Assembly: GCA_035948415.1 (NCBI GenBank)
Contig: DASZJD010000054.1
Span: forward strand, 55,600 to 119,599
Direction: 5' to 3'
DNA: 64,000 nucleotides
Source: Acidimicrobiia bacterium
Lineage (GTDB): Bacteria > Actinomycetota > Acidimicrobiia > IMCC26256 > PALSA-555
The notes under the pieces were generated by a model that saw only the letters and a program-made list of their open reading frames with translations, was not told the DNA's origin and did not search any database. Below are positions 22,881-31,026 of the stretch, one piece after another. The position numbers and the translations under genes are program-made. The first letter of the stretch is position 1. Every line of letters begins with the position of its first letter.

Positions 22881-23692
22881 TGGCCCCGCTGCGCGAGGAG
22901 TTCGTCGCGGCGCCGCTCGGCAAGATCCAGGTGTTCCGCGGCGGCAGCGGACCGCCGCTCGTCTACCTCCACTCCACCGGCGGCGAGGCCCAGGGCCTGC
23001 CCCTGCTCGAGGACCTGTCCGAGCGGTTCGAGGTCGTCGCCCCGATCTTCCCCGGGTTCGGCGAGTCGGAGGGGATCGAGGAGATCGACGGGATGGACGA
23101 CGCCGTCTTCCACCTCCTGGACCTGTGGGAGCTCTTGGGGCTGCGGTCCCCGAACGTGCTCGGCAGCTCGATCGGCGGCTGGATGGCCCTCGAGCTCGCC
23201 GTGCGCTACCCGGAGCGGGTGAGCCGGCTCGTGGTCGTGAACCCGGTCGGCCTGTACCTGCCCGAGGCCCCGGTCGCCGAGCTCTTCGGGCGCTCGCCGG
23301 GCGAGCTGGCGGCCATGCTGTTCGTCGACCAGTCGCACCCGGTCGCGGCGGCGATGCACCAGATGGAGGAGTTCACCGGGGACGTCGGCAAGCGGGTCGA
23401 GATCCCGATCGAGCTCGTCCTCCCGATCTGGAAGGCCCTCGGCGCGACCGCGCGCCTGGGCTGGGACCCCTACCTCCACGACCCGAAGCTCCGAGGTCGG
23501 CTGCGCCGGATCACCGCCCCGACCCTCGTCGTCGCCGGGGCGCACGACGGCCTCGTCCCGCTCGCCCACGCCGAGACGCTCGCCCGCGAGATCCCCGACG
23601 CCCGGCTGGCGGTGGTGGAGGGGGCCGCCCACTGGCTCGTCGTCGAGCGGCCCGACGAGCTCGCCGCCCTGACCCGCGACTTCCTCGCCTGA
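22880..23692 (+). CDS. Alpha/beta hydrolase
   Basis: A 270-residue alpha/beta-hydrolase. The nucleophile elbow is GSSIGG (Ser near residue 96), the acid is probably Asp in AGAHDGLVP near 218, and the His is in GAAHWLVVERP near 246. The oxyanion segment is YLHSTGG, near residue 30. The ATG start at 22880 overlaps the stop of the monooxygenase gene, so both are in one operon. A likely task is hydrolysis of the ester or C-C bond made by the upstream flavin enzyme; that is inference. Convergent to the L,D-transpeptidase gene, with only 19 nt between the stops. Confidence 0.87.
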   Translation: MAPLREEFVAAPLGKIQVFRGGSGPPLVYLHSTGGEAQGLPLLEDLSERFEVVAPIFPGFGESEGIEEIDGMDDAVFHLLDLWELLGLRSPNVLGSSIGGWMALELAVRYPERVSRLVVVNPVGLYLPEAPVAELFGRSPGELAAMLFVDQSHPVAAAMHQMEEFTGDVGKRVEIPIELVLPIWKALGATARLGWDPYLHDPKLRGRLRRITAPTLVVAGAHDGLVPLAHAETLAREIPDARLAVVEGAAHWLVVERPDELAALTRDFLA

Positions 23693-23711
23693 AGCCGCGC
23701 CGGCCCGGGCG

Positions 23712-24860
23712 CTACGCCTGGATGACGACCGGCGTCCCGAGCGGGACGAGCCGGGCGATCTGGACGGCCACCGGGCTCGGGACGCGCACGCACCCGTTCG
23801 AGAGGTCCTGACCGACCTGGTTCGGGTACGGCGTCCCGTGCACCGCGATCTGCGGCGGGCCGCCGTCGAAGCTGCCGAGCACGTTCGAGTACCCGGACAA
23901 GCCGATCGCGAAGGCGCCGTACGGTCCGTTCGGCTGCGCGGTCAGGTCGACGGGGTCGGTCACGTAGAAGACGCCCGTCGGCGTCGGGGTCTTCGGGGTG
24001 CCGATGACCGTGGCGGAGTCGACGACCGGCGTGCCGGCCTTCCGCAGCCACAGGTGGTGCTGGCTCAACGAGATCTGGATCGCGTAGTCGGTGGTGCTCG
24101 TCGTCACGTCGCTGGCGCGGACCCAGCCCTCGCTGTCGTTCGGCTGGAGCGGCAGCAGCACCTGGAGCCAGCCGATCTGGACCTTGCTGGCCAGCAGCGT
24201 GCGCGGCAGGAGGTAGTCGGTCTTCGCGGACAGGGTCTGGACCACCTTGCCGTTCGGCTGGTCGTAGACCGGCAGCGAGGAGACCCGCGTGGTGGCGATC
24301 AGCGCCAGCGGGGACGCGCTGGCGGTGGTGGTCGTCGTCGGTGGCGCCAGCCGCACGCGGTGCGCGGCCTTGGCCGCGCCGCCGCCCGAGGCGAGCACCG
24401 CACCCGCGGCGGCGCCGGCGAGGAGCACCAGCGCGCCGACCCCGGCGAGGGCCCGGCGCCGCCGTCGGCGGGCGTGACGGCGGCGGGCGCGCCGCGCCCA
24501 GGTCCGGCTCGCAGCGGCGCCGTCGATGTCGCCGGTGGCGGTGGGTTCCGACGGGTCGTCGACGGCCGGTGCCGCGCCCGCATCGACCACGGCTTCGGTC
24601 GCGTCGTCGGGGGCCTCGGGTGCGGCCGCCGGCGGGGTGATCCGATCGCGGGCGCCGGGTCGTCGGGCGAGGATCCGCGGTCGTCGCACGCGCGGCTCCG
24701 CCGCCGCGGGCGGCTCGTTGTCCGGCGTCGCGCCGGTCGCGCCGATCGATCGGGGGCCCGGCCGCGGGCGCCGTTGCGACGGGCGCAGCCACCCGTCCGG
24801 GTCGCGCGCCGAGTCGCCGGTCGGGTTCGGTTCCTCGGGATGCTCCGGCGGCTCCGCCAT
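23712..24860 (-). CDS. L,D-transpeptidase (YkuD family), membrane anchored
   Basis: This 382-residue protein has a disordered, charged N-terminus of about 120 residues, a poly-Arg patch, one membrane helix (about 137-158), an SH3-like segment (about 190-250) and a YkuD catalytic domain. The catalytic motif is complete: His341 in HGT and Cys357 in SNGCVRV. The enzyme makes 3-3 cross-links in peptidoglycan or attaches proteins to it, outside the membrane. The start is the ATG at 24860, with TAGGCT 8 nt upstream. Confidence 0.92.
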   Translation of the reverse strand: MAEPPEHPEEPNPTGDSARDPDGWLRPSQRRPRPGPRSIGATGATPDNEPPAAAEPRVRRPRILARRPGARDRITPPAAAPEAPDDATEAVVDAGAAPAVDDPSEPTATGDIDGAAASRTWARRARRRHARRRRRRALAGVGALVLLAGAAAGAVLASGGGAAKAAHRVRLAPPTTTTTASASPLALIATTRVSSLPVYDQPNGKVVQTLSAKTDYLLPRTLLASKVQIGWLQVLLPLQPNDSEGWVRASDVTTSTTDYAIQISLSQHHLWLRKAGTPVVDSATVIGTPKTPTPTGVFYVTDPVDLTAQPNGPYGAFAIGLSGYSNVLGSFDGGPPQIAVHGTPYPNQVGQDLSNGCVRVPSPVAVQIARLVPLGTPVVIQA

Positions 24861-24868
24861 CGCTGGGA

Positions 24869-24874
24869 AGCCTA
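24869..24874 (-). promoter_or_regulatory. Putative -10 box TAGGCT of the L,D-transpeptidase gene
   Basis: TAGGCT on the minus strand lies 8 nt upstream of the ATG at 24860, the same hexamer and spacing as before the UPF0182 gene. Confidence 0.45.
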
Positions 24875-24912
24875 GGCAGCGTCCGGCGTTGCGGGCAGGC
24901 CGGGCCTGGTCG

Positions 24913-25077
24913 TCAGTTGGCCGACGGGGCTGGCGCGTCAGCGGCGAGGAGCATGAGTCGCAGGTCGAGAAGCAAGTCGGTGACCTCGGAGGCGGCGATG
25001 AGGTCGCGGCCCCGATAACTCTCGATGGCGTCGTCGATCAGGGCCGTGAACTGGTCCCTGAGCTCCTGGTCCTCCAT
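24913..25077 (-). CDS. Small acidic helical protein
   Basis: The 54 residues (MEDQELRDQF...) form one or two amphipathic helices with many acidic and leucine residues, including SYRGRDLIAASEVTDLLLDL, and no membrane segment. The ATG at 25077 follows a strong SD (GGGAGGTGAG directly before it), so the gene is well supported despite its size. A 7-bp inverted repeat at 25090-25109 and a TAGGTT box (25106-25111) lie in front. No family is recognised. Confidence 0.6.
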   Translation of the reverse strand: MEDQELRDQFTALIDDAIESYRGRDLIAASEVTDLLLDLRLMLLAADAPAPSAN

Positions 25078-25089
25078 CTCACCTCCCGC

Positions 25090-25109
25090 GGTTGCTGACG
25101 GGAGCAACC
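25090..25109. promoter_or_regulatory. Inverted repeat GGTTGCT-N6-AGCAACC before the small acidic protein
   Basis: Perfect 7-bp arms with a 6-bp spacer overlap a TAGGTT box (minus strand, 25106-25111) and end 13 nt before the ATG at 25077. It can act as an operator over the -10 box, or as a 5' hairpin next to the ribosome-binding site if transcription starts upstream. Confidence 0.4.
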
Positions 25110-25224
25110 TAGCGCCCGCTCGTTTCATGCCCGTGACACCCCGATGAACGCTGTGACCGGCGCCACCCCCGCGGTTCCGGGGCCGCGTGGACCGGAATGT
25201 CCGAATCGGCGGCCGACCCCGGGC

Positions 25225-25461
25225 CTAGCGGCCCATGCCGCGGAGCCGGGCCTCGAGCCTCGTGATCCGTCGCTCCAGCCGGTCGATGGTGTCCCCGAGG
25301 GCCATGCACGTCTCCCACAGGGAGTGGACCTCGACCGCCAGGGTGTCGTGGACGCGGTGGTGGGACGCCTTCGTCGTTCCTCGGGCCGGCTCGGAGAGGC
25401 CGGCCTCCCGCAACCGCTCGTTCCGGTGGCGGCGGATCTGGATGGGGAACGGGGTCGGCAT
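25225..25461 (-). CDS. Small coiled-coil protein
   Basis: The 78 residues start MPTPFPIQIRRHRNERLREA and end in a heptad-like coiled coil, TIDRLERRITRLEARLRGM. The middle has HHRVHDTLAVEVHSLWETCMALGD. The composition is basic, with no membrane segment. The ATG at 25461 has GGAG 8 nt upstream. A 15-bp palindrome (GCACAGG-C-CCTGTGC, 25498-25512) lies 37 nt upstream and could be a control site. No family is recognised; an oligomeric nucleoid- or ring-type protein is possible but unproven. Confidence 0.5.
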   Translation of the reverse strand: MPTPFPIQIRRHRNERLREAGLSEPARGTTKASHHRVHDTLAVEVHSLWETCMALGDTIDRLERRITRLEARLRGMGR

Positions 25462-25605
25462 CGGCTGCTCCGGGGGTCGCGCGGCTCCCAGGCGGCGGCA
25501 CAGGCCCTGTGCACCCAGGATGCAACGGGCGCCAGGATGGCAGGAACGCGGCACCCGGTGGGGGGCACGGCGCGGCCAGGTCCGGGTCCGTGAGCCGCGG
25601 CCGCC

Positions 25606-26085
25606 TCAGGCGGGGGCGGTCGCGGCCTCGTCGAGGCCCTGCTCGAGGGTGTTCCAGGCCAGGGTGGCGCACTTGATGCGGACGGGGAACTTCACGACCC
25701 CCTGGAGCGCCTCGAGGTCGCCGAGCCGGACGCCCTCGAGCGCGGGCTCGTCGCCGTCGCCGTCGCCCTCCAGCTTGGACTCGTGGATCGACATCAGGGC
25801 CTTGAAGGCGCGGATGAGGTGTCGGGCGTCGTCGATCGGCTGGCCGCGCACGGCGGCGCTCATCATCGACGTCGACGCCTGGCTGATCGAGCAGCCCTGC
25901 CCGCCGGTCCGCACGTCGCGCACCACGCCGTCGTCGACGTCGAGGTAGAGCACGACCTCGTCCCCGCACAGCGGGTTGAAGCCCTCCACCTTGCGGGCCG
26001 GCGGCACCGGGAGCTCGCCCCGGTTCCGCGGCGCGCGGTAGTGGTCGAGGATGATCTCCCGGTACAGGTCTTCGAGGCCGGCCAT
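25606..26085 (-). CDS. sufU: Sulfur-transfer / Zn scaffold protein SufU
   Basis: SufU (159 residues) accepts persulfide sulfur from SufS in Gram-positive SUF systems. The metal ligands are present: Cys40 and Asp42 in NPLCGDE, Cys65 in GQGCSIS and Cys139 in KCATLAW. The 18-21-residue insert between the second and third Cys that marks SufU against IscU is there (around residues 100-125, Asp/Glu-rich). It is the last gene of the sufC2-sufS-sufU cluster and starts at the ATG at 26085, 11 nt after sufS. The reading ends in TATAPA-like residues without extension. Confidence 0.95.
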   Translation of the reverse strand: MAGLEDLYREIILDHYRAPRNRGELPVPPARKVEGFNPLCGDEVVLYLDVDDGVVRDVRTGGQGCSISQASTSMMSAAVRGQPIDDARHLIRAFKALMSIHESKLEGDGDGDEPALEGVRLGDLEALQGVVKFPVRIKCATLAWNTLEQGLDEAATAPA

Positions 26086-26096
26086 GTCCGAAGCTC

Positions 26097-27329
26097 CTAG
26101 ATCGCGAAGAAGCGTTCGGCCGCGGCGAGCGCGTCGACGAGGACGTCGACGTCGGCCTCGTCGTTGTACACGTAGAACGACGCCCGCGTCGTGGCGGGGA
26201 CGCCGAGGACGCGCATGAGCGGCTTCGCGCAGTGGTGGCCGGCCCGGACGCAGACCCCGTGCTCGTCGACGACCTGCGAGATGTCGTGGGCGTGGATGCC
26301 TTCGAACAGGAACGAGATCGTGGCCCCGCGCTGCTCGACGTCGCGCGGCCCGTAGATGGCCAGGCGGTCACCGAAGCGGTCCTCGAGGGCCCGGAGGGCG
26401 TAGCGCGTGAGCGCGACCTCGTGCTCGGCGACGGCCTCCATCCCGATGCCCTCGAGGTAGTCGATGGCGGCGCCGAGCCCGACGGCCTCGGCGATCGGCA
26501 TCGTGCCGGCCTCGAACTTCCACGGGACCTCGTTCGGGGTGAACCCGTCCTTGCGCACGTCGCTGATCATCTCGCCGCCCCCGAGGAACGGCGGCATGGC
26601 GTCGAGCAGCTCGGCGCGGGCCCACAAGGCGCCGATCGCGGTCGGCCCGAGCATCTTGTGCCCGGTGATGCCGACGAAGTCCGCGCCCCACGCCTCGAGG
26701 TCGAGGCGGCGGTGCGGCGCGTACTGGGCCGCGTCGACCAGCGCCAGCGCGCCGGCGGCGTGCGCGGCCTCGGCGAGCGCGGGGACGTCGTTCATGGTGC
26801 CGAGGACGTTCGACGCCGCCGAGAAGGCGAAGAGCTTGGCCCCGTCGAGGAGTCGGTCGAGCTCCGAGGTGTCGAGACGGAACTCCGCGTTGACCGGGAC
26901 CCACCGCAGCTCGATGTCCCGCTCGGCGGCGAGGATGTGCCAGGGCACGACGTTGGCGTGGTGCTCGAGCTCGGTGAGCACGATGGCGTCGCCCGGGTGC
27001 AGGTTGGCGCGCGCCCACGAGTGGGCGACGAGGTTGATGGCCTCGGTGACATTGCGGGTGAAGACGATCTCCGACGGCGTGGCGGCGTGCAGGAACCGGG
27101 CGACCCGGGAACGGGCGCCCTCGAACGCGGCGGTCGCTTCCTCGGCGATCGAGTACACGCCGCGGTGGACGTTCGCGTACGACTCGCGGTAGAGGCGGTC
27201 CATGGCGTCGAGCACGCTCACGGGCTTCTGCGAGCTCGACGCCGAGTCCAGGTACACGAGGCGCTTCCCGTGCACCTGGCGCTTCAGGATCGGGAAGTCG
27301 GCCTGGACCCGAGCGACGTCGAAGGTCAT
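26097..27329 (-). CDS. sufS: Cysteine desulfurase SufS
   Basis: SufS (410 residues) is a type II PLP enzyme that releases sulfur from cysteine as a persulfide and passes it to SufU. PLP Lys225 is in GHKMLGPT, and the active-site Cys367 is in RAGHHCAKP. The helix-capping ELEHHANVVPW motif (about 120-130) is typical. The start is the ATG at 27329, with GAGGTGG 6 nt upstream. It lies 10 nt after sufC2 and 11 nt before sufU, one transcript. Confidence 0.97.
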   Translation of the reverse strand: MTFDVARVQADFPILKRQVHGKRLVYLDSASSSQKPVSVLDAMDRLYRESYANVHRGVYSIAEEATAAFEGARSRVARFLHAATPSEIVFTRNVTEAINLVAHSWARANLHPGDAIVLTELEHHANVVPWHILAAERDIELRWVPVNAEFRLDTSELDRLLDGAKLFAFSAASNVLGTMNDVPALAEAAHAAGALALVDAAQYAPHRRLDLEAWGADFVGITGHKMLGPTAIGALWARAELLDAMPPFLGGGEMISDVRKDGFTPNEVPWKFEAGTMPIAEAVGLGAAIDYLEGIGMEAVAEHEVALTRYALRALEDRFGDRLAIYGPRDVEQRGATISFLFEGIHAHDISQVVDEHGVCVRAGHHCAKPLMRVLGVPATTRASFYVYNDEADVDVLVDALAAAERFFAI

Positions 27330-27339
27330 CGCCGCCACC

Positions 27340-28125
27340 TCACGCTGGGACCTCGACCTCGCGGCGGAAGCCGTCGAAGCCCTCGTGCTCGACCCGGTCG
27401 GCGACCTCGGGGCCGCCGGACGCGACGACACGGCCCTGCAGCAGGATGTGGACCCGGTCGGGGGTCAGGTGCTCGAGGATGCGCCGGTAGTGGGTGATGA
27501 GGAGGACGCCGAGCGACGGCCGCGCCGCCCGCACCGCGGTGATGCCGTCGGCGACGACGCGCAGCGCGTCGATGTCGAGGCCGGAATCGGTCTCGTCGAG
27601 CACGGCCACGTCGGGCTCGAGGAGCGCCATCTGGAGGATCTCGTTGCGCTTCCGCTCGCCGCCCGAGAACCCGTCGTTGAGGTAGCGATGCACGAACCGG
27701 TCGTCGGTCCCGAGGCGCTTCGTCCAGTCGAGGAGCGCCATGCGCACCTCGAGCACCGACAGGTCGTCGATGCCCTTGCGGGCCGCCATCGCCTGGCGCA
27801 GGAAGTTCAGGACGCTGACCCCCGGGATCGCCTCGGGGTGCTGGAAGCCGAGGAACAGTCCCCGGGCCGCCCGCTCCGCGGTCGGGAGGGCGGTGATGTC
27901 CTCGCCGGCGAGGCGGATCCGGCCCCCGGTCACCTGGTAGCCGGGGTCGGCGAGCAGGGTCTTGGCCAGCGTCGACTTGCCGGAGCCGTTCGGGCCCATG
28001 AGGGCGTGCAGCTCGCCGGGCCCGACCGAGAGGGAGACGCCGCGCAGGATCTCGTGGCCGTCCACGGCCACGTGCAGGTCCTCCACGTCGAGGGCGGCCC
28101 TCGCCGCCGCCGGAGCGGCGCTCAT
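27340..28125 (-). CDS. sufC: SUF ATPase SufC, second and canonical copy
   Basis: SufC (261 residues) with Walker A GPNGSGKST, Q-loop GLFLGFQHPEAIPG, signature FSGGERKRNEILQM, Walker B AVLDETDSGLDIDAL and ITHY switch: all canonical. It differs strongly from the sufC at 19786 and is more like SufC of other bacteria. Here it leads a sufC-sufS-sufU cluster on the opposite strand without sufB or sufD, so it must work with the SufBD made 8-9 kb away, or with another partner. The ATG start at 28125 is 12 nt downstream of the inverted repeat shared with the sufB promoter. Confidence 0.95.
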   Translation of the reverse strand: MSAAPAAARAALDVEDLHVAVDGHEILRGVSLSVGPGELHALMGPNGSGKSTLAKTLLADPGYQVTGGRIRLAGEDITALPTAERAARGLFLGFQHPEAIPGVSVLNFLRQAMAARKGIDDLSVLEVRMALLDWTKRLGTDDRFVHRYLNDGFSGGERKRNEILQMALLEPDVAVLDETDSGLDIDALRVVADGITAVRAARPSLGVLLITHYRRILEHLTPDRVHILLQGRVVASGGPEVADRVEHEGFDGFRREVEVPA

Positions 28126-28137
28126 CGCGCCAGCATA

Positions 28138-28161
28138 TTCTCACTATCGCCGTAGTGAAAA
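28138..28161 (-). promoter_or_regulatory. Second SUF operator: inverted repeat before sufC2
   Basis: TCACTA-TCGCCG-TAGTGA (28141-28158) has perfect 6-bp arms; two more pairs match outside after one mismatch. It resembles 16783-16802 before sufB (ACTA-N6-TAGT core, similar spacer and AAA on the right). It covers the egtE stop codon and ends 12 nt before the sufC2 ATG; GATAGT in it (28143-28148, minus strand) may be the -10 box. Control by the same SUF repressor is inference. Confidence 0.6.
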
Positions 28162-29274
28162 CTCCAGGCGGCCGAGGTCGTCGGCGTCGCAGTAGGCGTG
28201 GAGCGACACCCGCAGGACCGGGGCGCCGAGCGCCGCGGGCGCTCGCGCCACCGGGATCGCCGTCGTGGCGAGGCCCTGGCCGAGGAGCGCCACCGCCACC
28301 GCCACCGGGTCCTGGCGGGGGTGGGCGAGCGTGACGATCCCCGAGGGCTCCTCGACCGGCTCCTGGACCCGCCAGCCCCCGATCCCGTCGAGGCGGGCCC
28401 GGGCCAGGGCGCCGAGCGCGGCCACCCGGCCCGTCACCGCATCGACCCCGGCGGCGGCGAGCTCGTCGAGCGCCACGGCCAGGCCCACCCGGGCCGCGAC
28501 CGACGATTCGCTCGTGGCCAGGCCCGCCACGCCGCCGCCGGCCCCGGCCAGGCTCGGCGCCTCGGGCGTGAGGGCGGGGGCGACGGCGGGGCCGGCGGCG
28601 AGCCAGCCGGTGCCGCGCGGGCCCCGCAGCCACTTCCGGGCCGTGCCCACGTACCCGTCGGCCCCGACCCCGGTCAGCGGCACCTGGCCCGCGGCCTGCG
28701 CGACGTCGAGGAGCACCGGGACGCCGGCGCGGTGGGCGAGCGCGACGGCCTCGGCGGCGGGCTGCACGGTGCCGCGGTGGCTGGCGACGACCGGGAAGGT
28801 GACGAGGTCGACGTCGCGCAGGCACCGGTCGAGCCCCTCGAGGCACAGGCGCCCGTCCGCGTCCGCGGGGAGCGGCACCAGCTCGTAGCCGCGGCGCGCC
28901 GCGAGGGCCCGCAGCGCCAGCCGGTTGCTCTCGTACTCGCCGCCGAAGATGGCGATCCGCGCCGACGGCGGCAGCGGCCACGCTGCGACCAGCGTCGCGA
29001 AGGCGACCGTCGCGTTGGCGCTCAGCGCCACCGCGTCGGCGGCCACCGCCACGAGGTCGCCGAGCCGCGCCCGGGCCCGGGCGAGCGGCGCCGCCGCCTC
29101 GGCCTCAGCCGCGTAGCCGCCGACCGCGGCCTCGCGTCGGAGATGAGCCACGGTGGCGTCGAGCACCGCGCGCGAGGGGCAGGCGCAACCGGCGGCGTCC
29201 AGCGGGACGACCTCGTGGTCGGCGAGCGCGGCGCGCCACGCCGCGCCGACGTCGGCCGCCGGGAGGATGGTCAC
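28144..29274 (-). CDS. egtE: Ergothioneine biosynthesis PLP-dependent C-S lyase EgtE
   Basis: This 376-residue class-V aminotransferase-fold protein takes the last ergothioneine step: it cleaves the hercynylcysteine sulfoxide to ergothioneine. PLP Lys is in [12 protein letters not shown] (near residue 214), and the family's [11 protein letters not shown] and [12 protein letters not shown] (PLP Asp) segments are visible. It follows egtD with a GTGA overlap. Assignment to EgtE over other desulfurase-like proteins rests on its place in the egtABCDE operon. The SUF operator overlaps its stop codon. Confidence 0.88.
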   Translation of the reverse strand: MTILPAADVGAAWRAALADHEVVPLDAAGCACPSRAVLDATVAHLRREAAVGGYAAEAEAAAPLARARARLGDLVAVAADAVALSANATVAFATLVAAWPLPPSARIAIFGGEYESNRLALRALAARRGYELVPLPADADGRLCLEGLDRCLRDVDLVTFPVVASHRGTVQPAAEAVALAHRAGVPVLLDVAQAAGQVPLTGVGADGYVGTARKWLRGPRGTGWLAAGPAVAPALTPEAPSLAGAGGGVAGLATSESSVAARVGLAVALDELAAAGVDAVTGRVAALGALARARLDGIGGWRVQEPVEEPSGIVTLAHPRQDPVAVAVALLGQGLATTAIPVARAPAALGAPVLRVSLHAYCDADDLGRLEFSLRR

Positions 29275-30254
29275 GACGGCGTGGCGAGCGAGACCCCGAA
29301 GTCACCCGCCGGGTCCGTCCACCACCGACGGAGGGTGAGCCCGGCGGCGTCGAGCTCCGCCTCGACGCCTGGACGTGTGAACTTGGCGCTGATCTCCGTC
29401 CGCAGCTCCTCCCCGGCCTCGAAGTCGACGGCGAGTCCGATCCCCGCGACGCGCACGGCGTGCGCCTCTCGGGCGCGCAAGCGCATCTCGATCCACGCCG
29501 GCTCGGGCTCCCACACCGCGACGTGCTCGAAGCGCTCGGGCACGAAGTCGGCGTCGAGGGCGCGGTTCACCACCCGCAGCACGTTGCGGTTGAACGCGGC
29601 GGTGACGCCGGCGCGGTCGTCGTAGGCGGCCTGCAGCCGGCGCGGCTCCTTCACCAGGTCGGTGCCGAGCAGGAGGGCGTCGTCGGGGCCGAGGCCCGCC
29701 GCCAGCTCGGCGAGGAACGCGGCGCGTGGCGCCGGCGCCAGATTGCCGATGGTGCCGCCCAGGAAGGCGACGAGGCGCCGCCCCCCGCCGGGCAGCCGGC
29801 CGAGGTGGTGCTCGAAGTCGCCGACGACGGCGTGCACCGGGATCCCGTACTCGCGGGAGATCGCAGTCGCCGCGCCGCGGAGGGTCGCCTCGCTGACGTC
29901 GAACGGGGCGAAGCGGCGCAGCGTGCCCGCCTCGGCGAGCGCGTCGAGGAGCAGACGGGTCTTGTCCGACGTCCCCGACCCGAGCTCGACGAGGGTGTCC
30001 GCACCCGTCTCGCGGGCGACGTCGGCGGCCCGAGCGGCCAGGACGGCGCGCTCGGCCCGGGTCGGGTAGTACTCGGGGAGGCGCGTGATCGCGTCGAAGA
30101 GCTCGGAGCCGCGGTCGTCGTAGAACCACTTCGGCGGGAGCTCCTTCGGTGCCGCGCTCAGGCCGGCGCGGACGTCAGCCGCCAGCGCCTCGGCGAGGGT
30201 GGCGGGCGTCACGTGCACGTCCACGCGCACGGGGGCGGCGTCGGTGGTCACCAT
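29271..30254 (-). CDS. egtD: L-histidine N-alpha-methyltransferase EgtD
   Basis: EgtD (327 residues, family about 320) adds three methyl groups from SAM to histidine to give hercynine. [18 protein letters not shown] (about residues 39-56), YYPTRAE and the SAM motif [18 protein letters not shown] (about 89-106) are characteristic, as is GTIGNLAP near 169. The ATG start at 30254 has GAGGACC close upstream; an upstream extension was rejected. It comes 34 nt after egtC and overlaps egtE. Confidence 0.96.
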   Translation of the reverse strand: MVTTDAAPVRVDVHVTPATLAEALAADVRAGLSAAPKELPPKWFYDDRGSELFDAITRLPEYYPTRAERAVLAARAADVARETGADTLVELGSGTSDKTRLLLDALAEAGTLRRFAPFDVSEATLRGAATAISREYGIPVHAVVGDFEHHLGRLPGGGRRLVAFLGGTIGNLAPAPRAAFLAELAAGLGPDDALLLGTDLVKEPRRLQAAYDDRAGVTAAFNRNVLRVVNRALDADFVPERFEHVAVWEPEPAWIEMRLRAREAHAVRVAGIGLAVDFEAGEELRTEISAKFTRPGVEAELDAAGLTLRRWWTDPAGDFGVSLATPS

Positions 30255-30288
30255 GGGGTCCTCGCAGTCGGGAGGTCTCGGGCCGGGG

Positions 30289-31026
30289 TCAGAGCCGGGC
30301 GCGGACGGCGGCACCGCCCGCGTCGGCGCCGACGAGGCTGCGGTCGGGGACGGGGGTCCAGCGCTGGTCGTCGTCGAGGGGCTCAGAGGCGACCACGACC
30401 GACTGGTCCCCCTCAAGCGTGAACAGCGAGTTGCCGTAGGCGCTCGCGGCGAGGGCGCGGCCGTCGGTCAGCAGCACGTTCAAGCGTCCGGTGGCGCGGG
30501 CGCCGACCGTCGCCACCACCGTGGCCAGCGCGTCCTCCGGCGAGGCGCCGGCGTCGAGGACGTCGAGCGCGAGCGCGAACAGGGTCTCGCTGTCGGTGAC
30601 GCCCTCGATCCCCGTCGCGCGCCGGCGTGAGACCCGCCCGCGCAGCCCGTCGCCGACCCCGGCGTGCCAGCCGTCGACGACGCCGTTCAGCGACCACGCG
30701 TACCGCTCGGCGACGAAGGGCGCGTTGCCGGTCGTGTCGACGGGCGAGCCGGGGGAGGCCAGCCGCACCGCAGCGACGAACGCGGTCGCTTCCACCTCGG
30801 CCAGTTCCGACAGCTGCGGGTCGTTCCAGATCGGGGTGGCGGTGCGGTAGCGGCGGGGCTCGGGGTGGTCGGGCGAGTACCAGGCCACGCCGAAGCCGTC
30901 GGGGTTCGCCGACCCGCTGGTCTGCAGCCGCGGGCGGCGGGCCTGCTCGATGAGCGAGTGCGGCTCGTCGACGAGCAGGCGGCCGAGGCGGATCGGCGGG
31001 CCGAGGTAGGCGAGGTGGCGGCACAT
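30289..31026 (-). CDS. egtC: Gamma-glutamyl hercynylcysteine sulfoxide amidase EgtC
   Basis: EgtC (245 residues) is an Ntn-type class II amidotransferase that removes the gamma-glutamyl group from the EgtB product. The nucleophile Cys2 is in [19 protein letters not shown] and SLNGVVDGW are typical glutamine-amidotransferase segments. Its ATG at 31026 overlaps the egtB stop by one base (TGATG). The 34-nt gap to egtD is the longest in the operon. Confidence 0.96.
   Translation of the reverse strand: MCRHLAYLGPPIRLGRLLVDEPHSLIEQARRPRLQTSGSANPDGFGVAWYSPDHPEPRRYRTATPIWNDPQLSELAEVEATAFVAAVRLASPGSPVDTTGNAPFVAERYAWSLNGVVDGWHAGVGDGLRGRVSRRRATGIEGVTDSETLFALALDVLDAGASPEDALATVVATVGARATGRLNVLLTDGRALAASAYGNSLFTLEGDQSVVVASEPLDDDQRWTPVPDRSLVGADAGGAAVRARL

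Noticed and set aside
25498..25512. 15-bp palindrome GCACAGG-C-CCTGTGC upstream of the small coiled-coil gene
   Set aside because: It might be an operator, but no promoter box is associated with it and one short GC-rich palindrome is expected by chance. Mentioned in the gene entry only.
19786..28125. Two sufC genes as an assembly duplication
   Set aside because: The two proteins differ over most of their length, including signature wording and the C-terminus, so they are true paralogues.
28141..28158. SUF inverted repeat read as a terminator of egtE
   Set aside because: The arms are short and AT-containing, there is no U tract, and a matching copy sits over the sufB promoter, so an operator explains it better.
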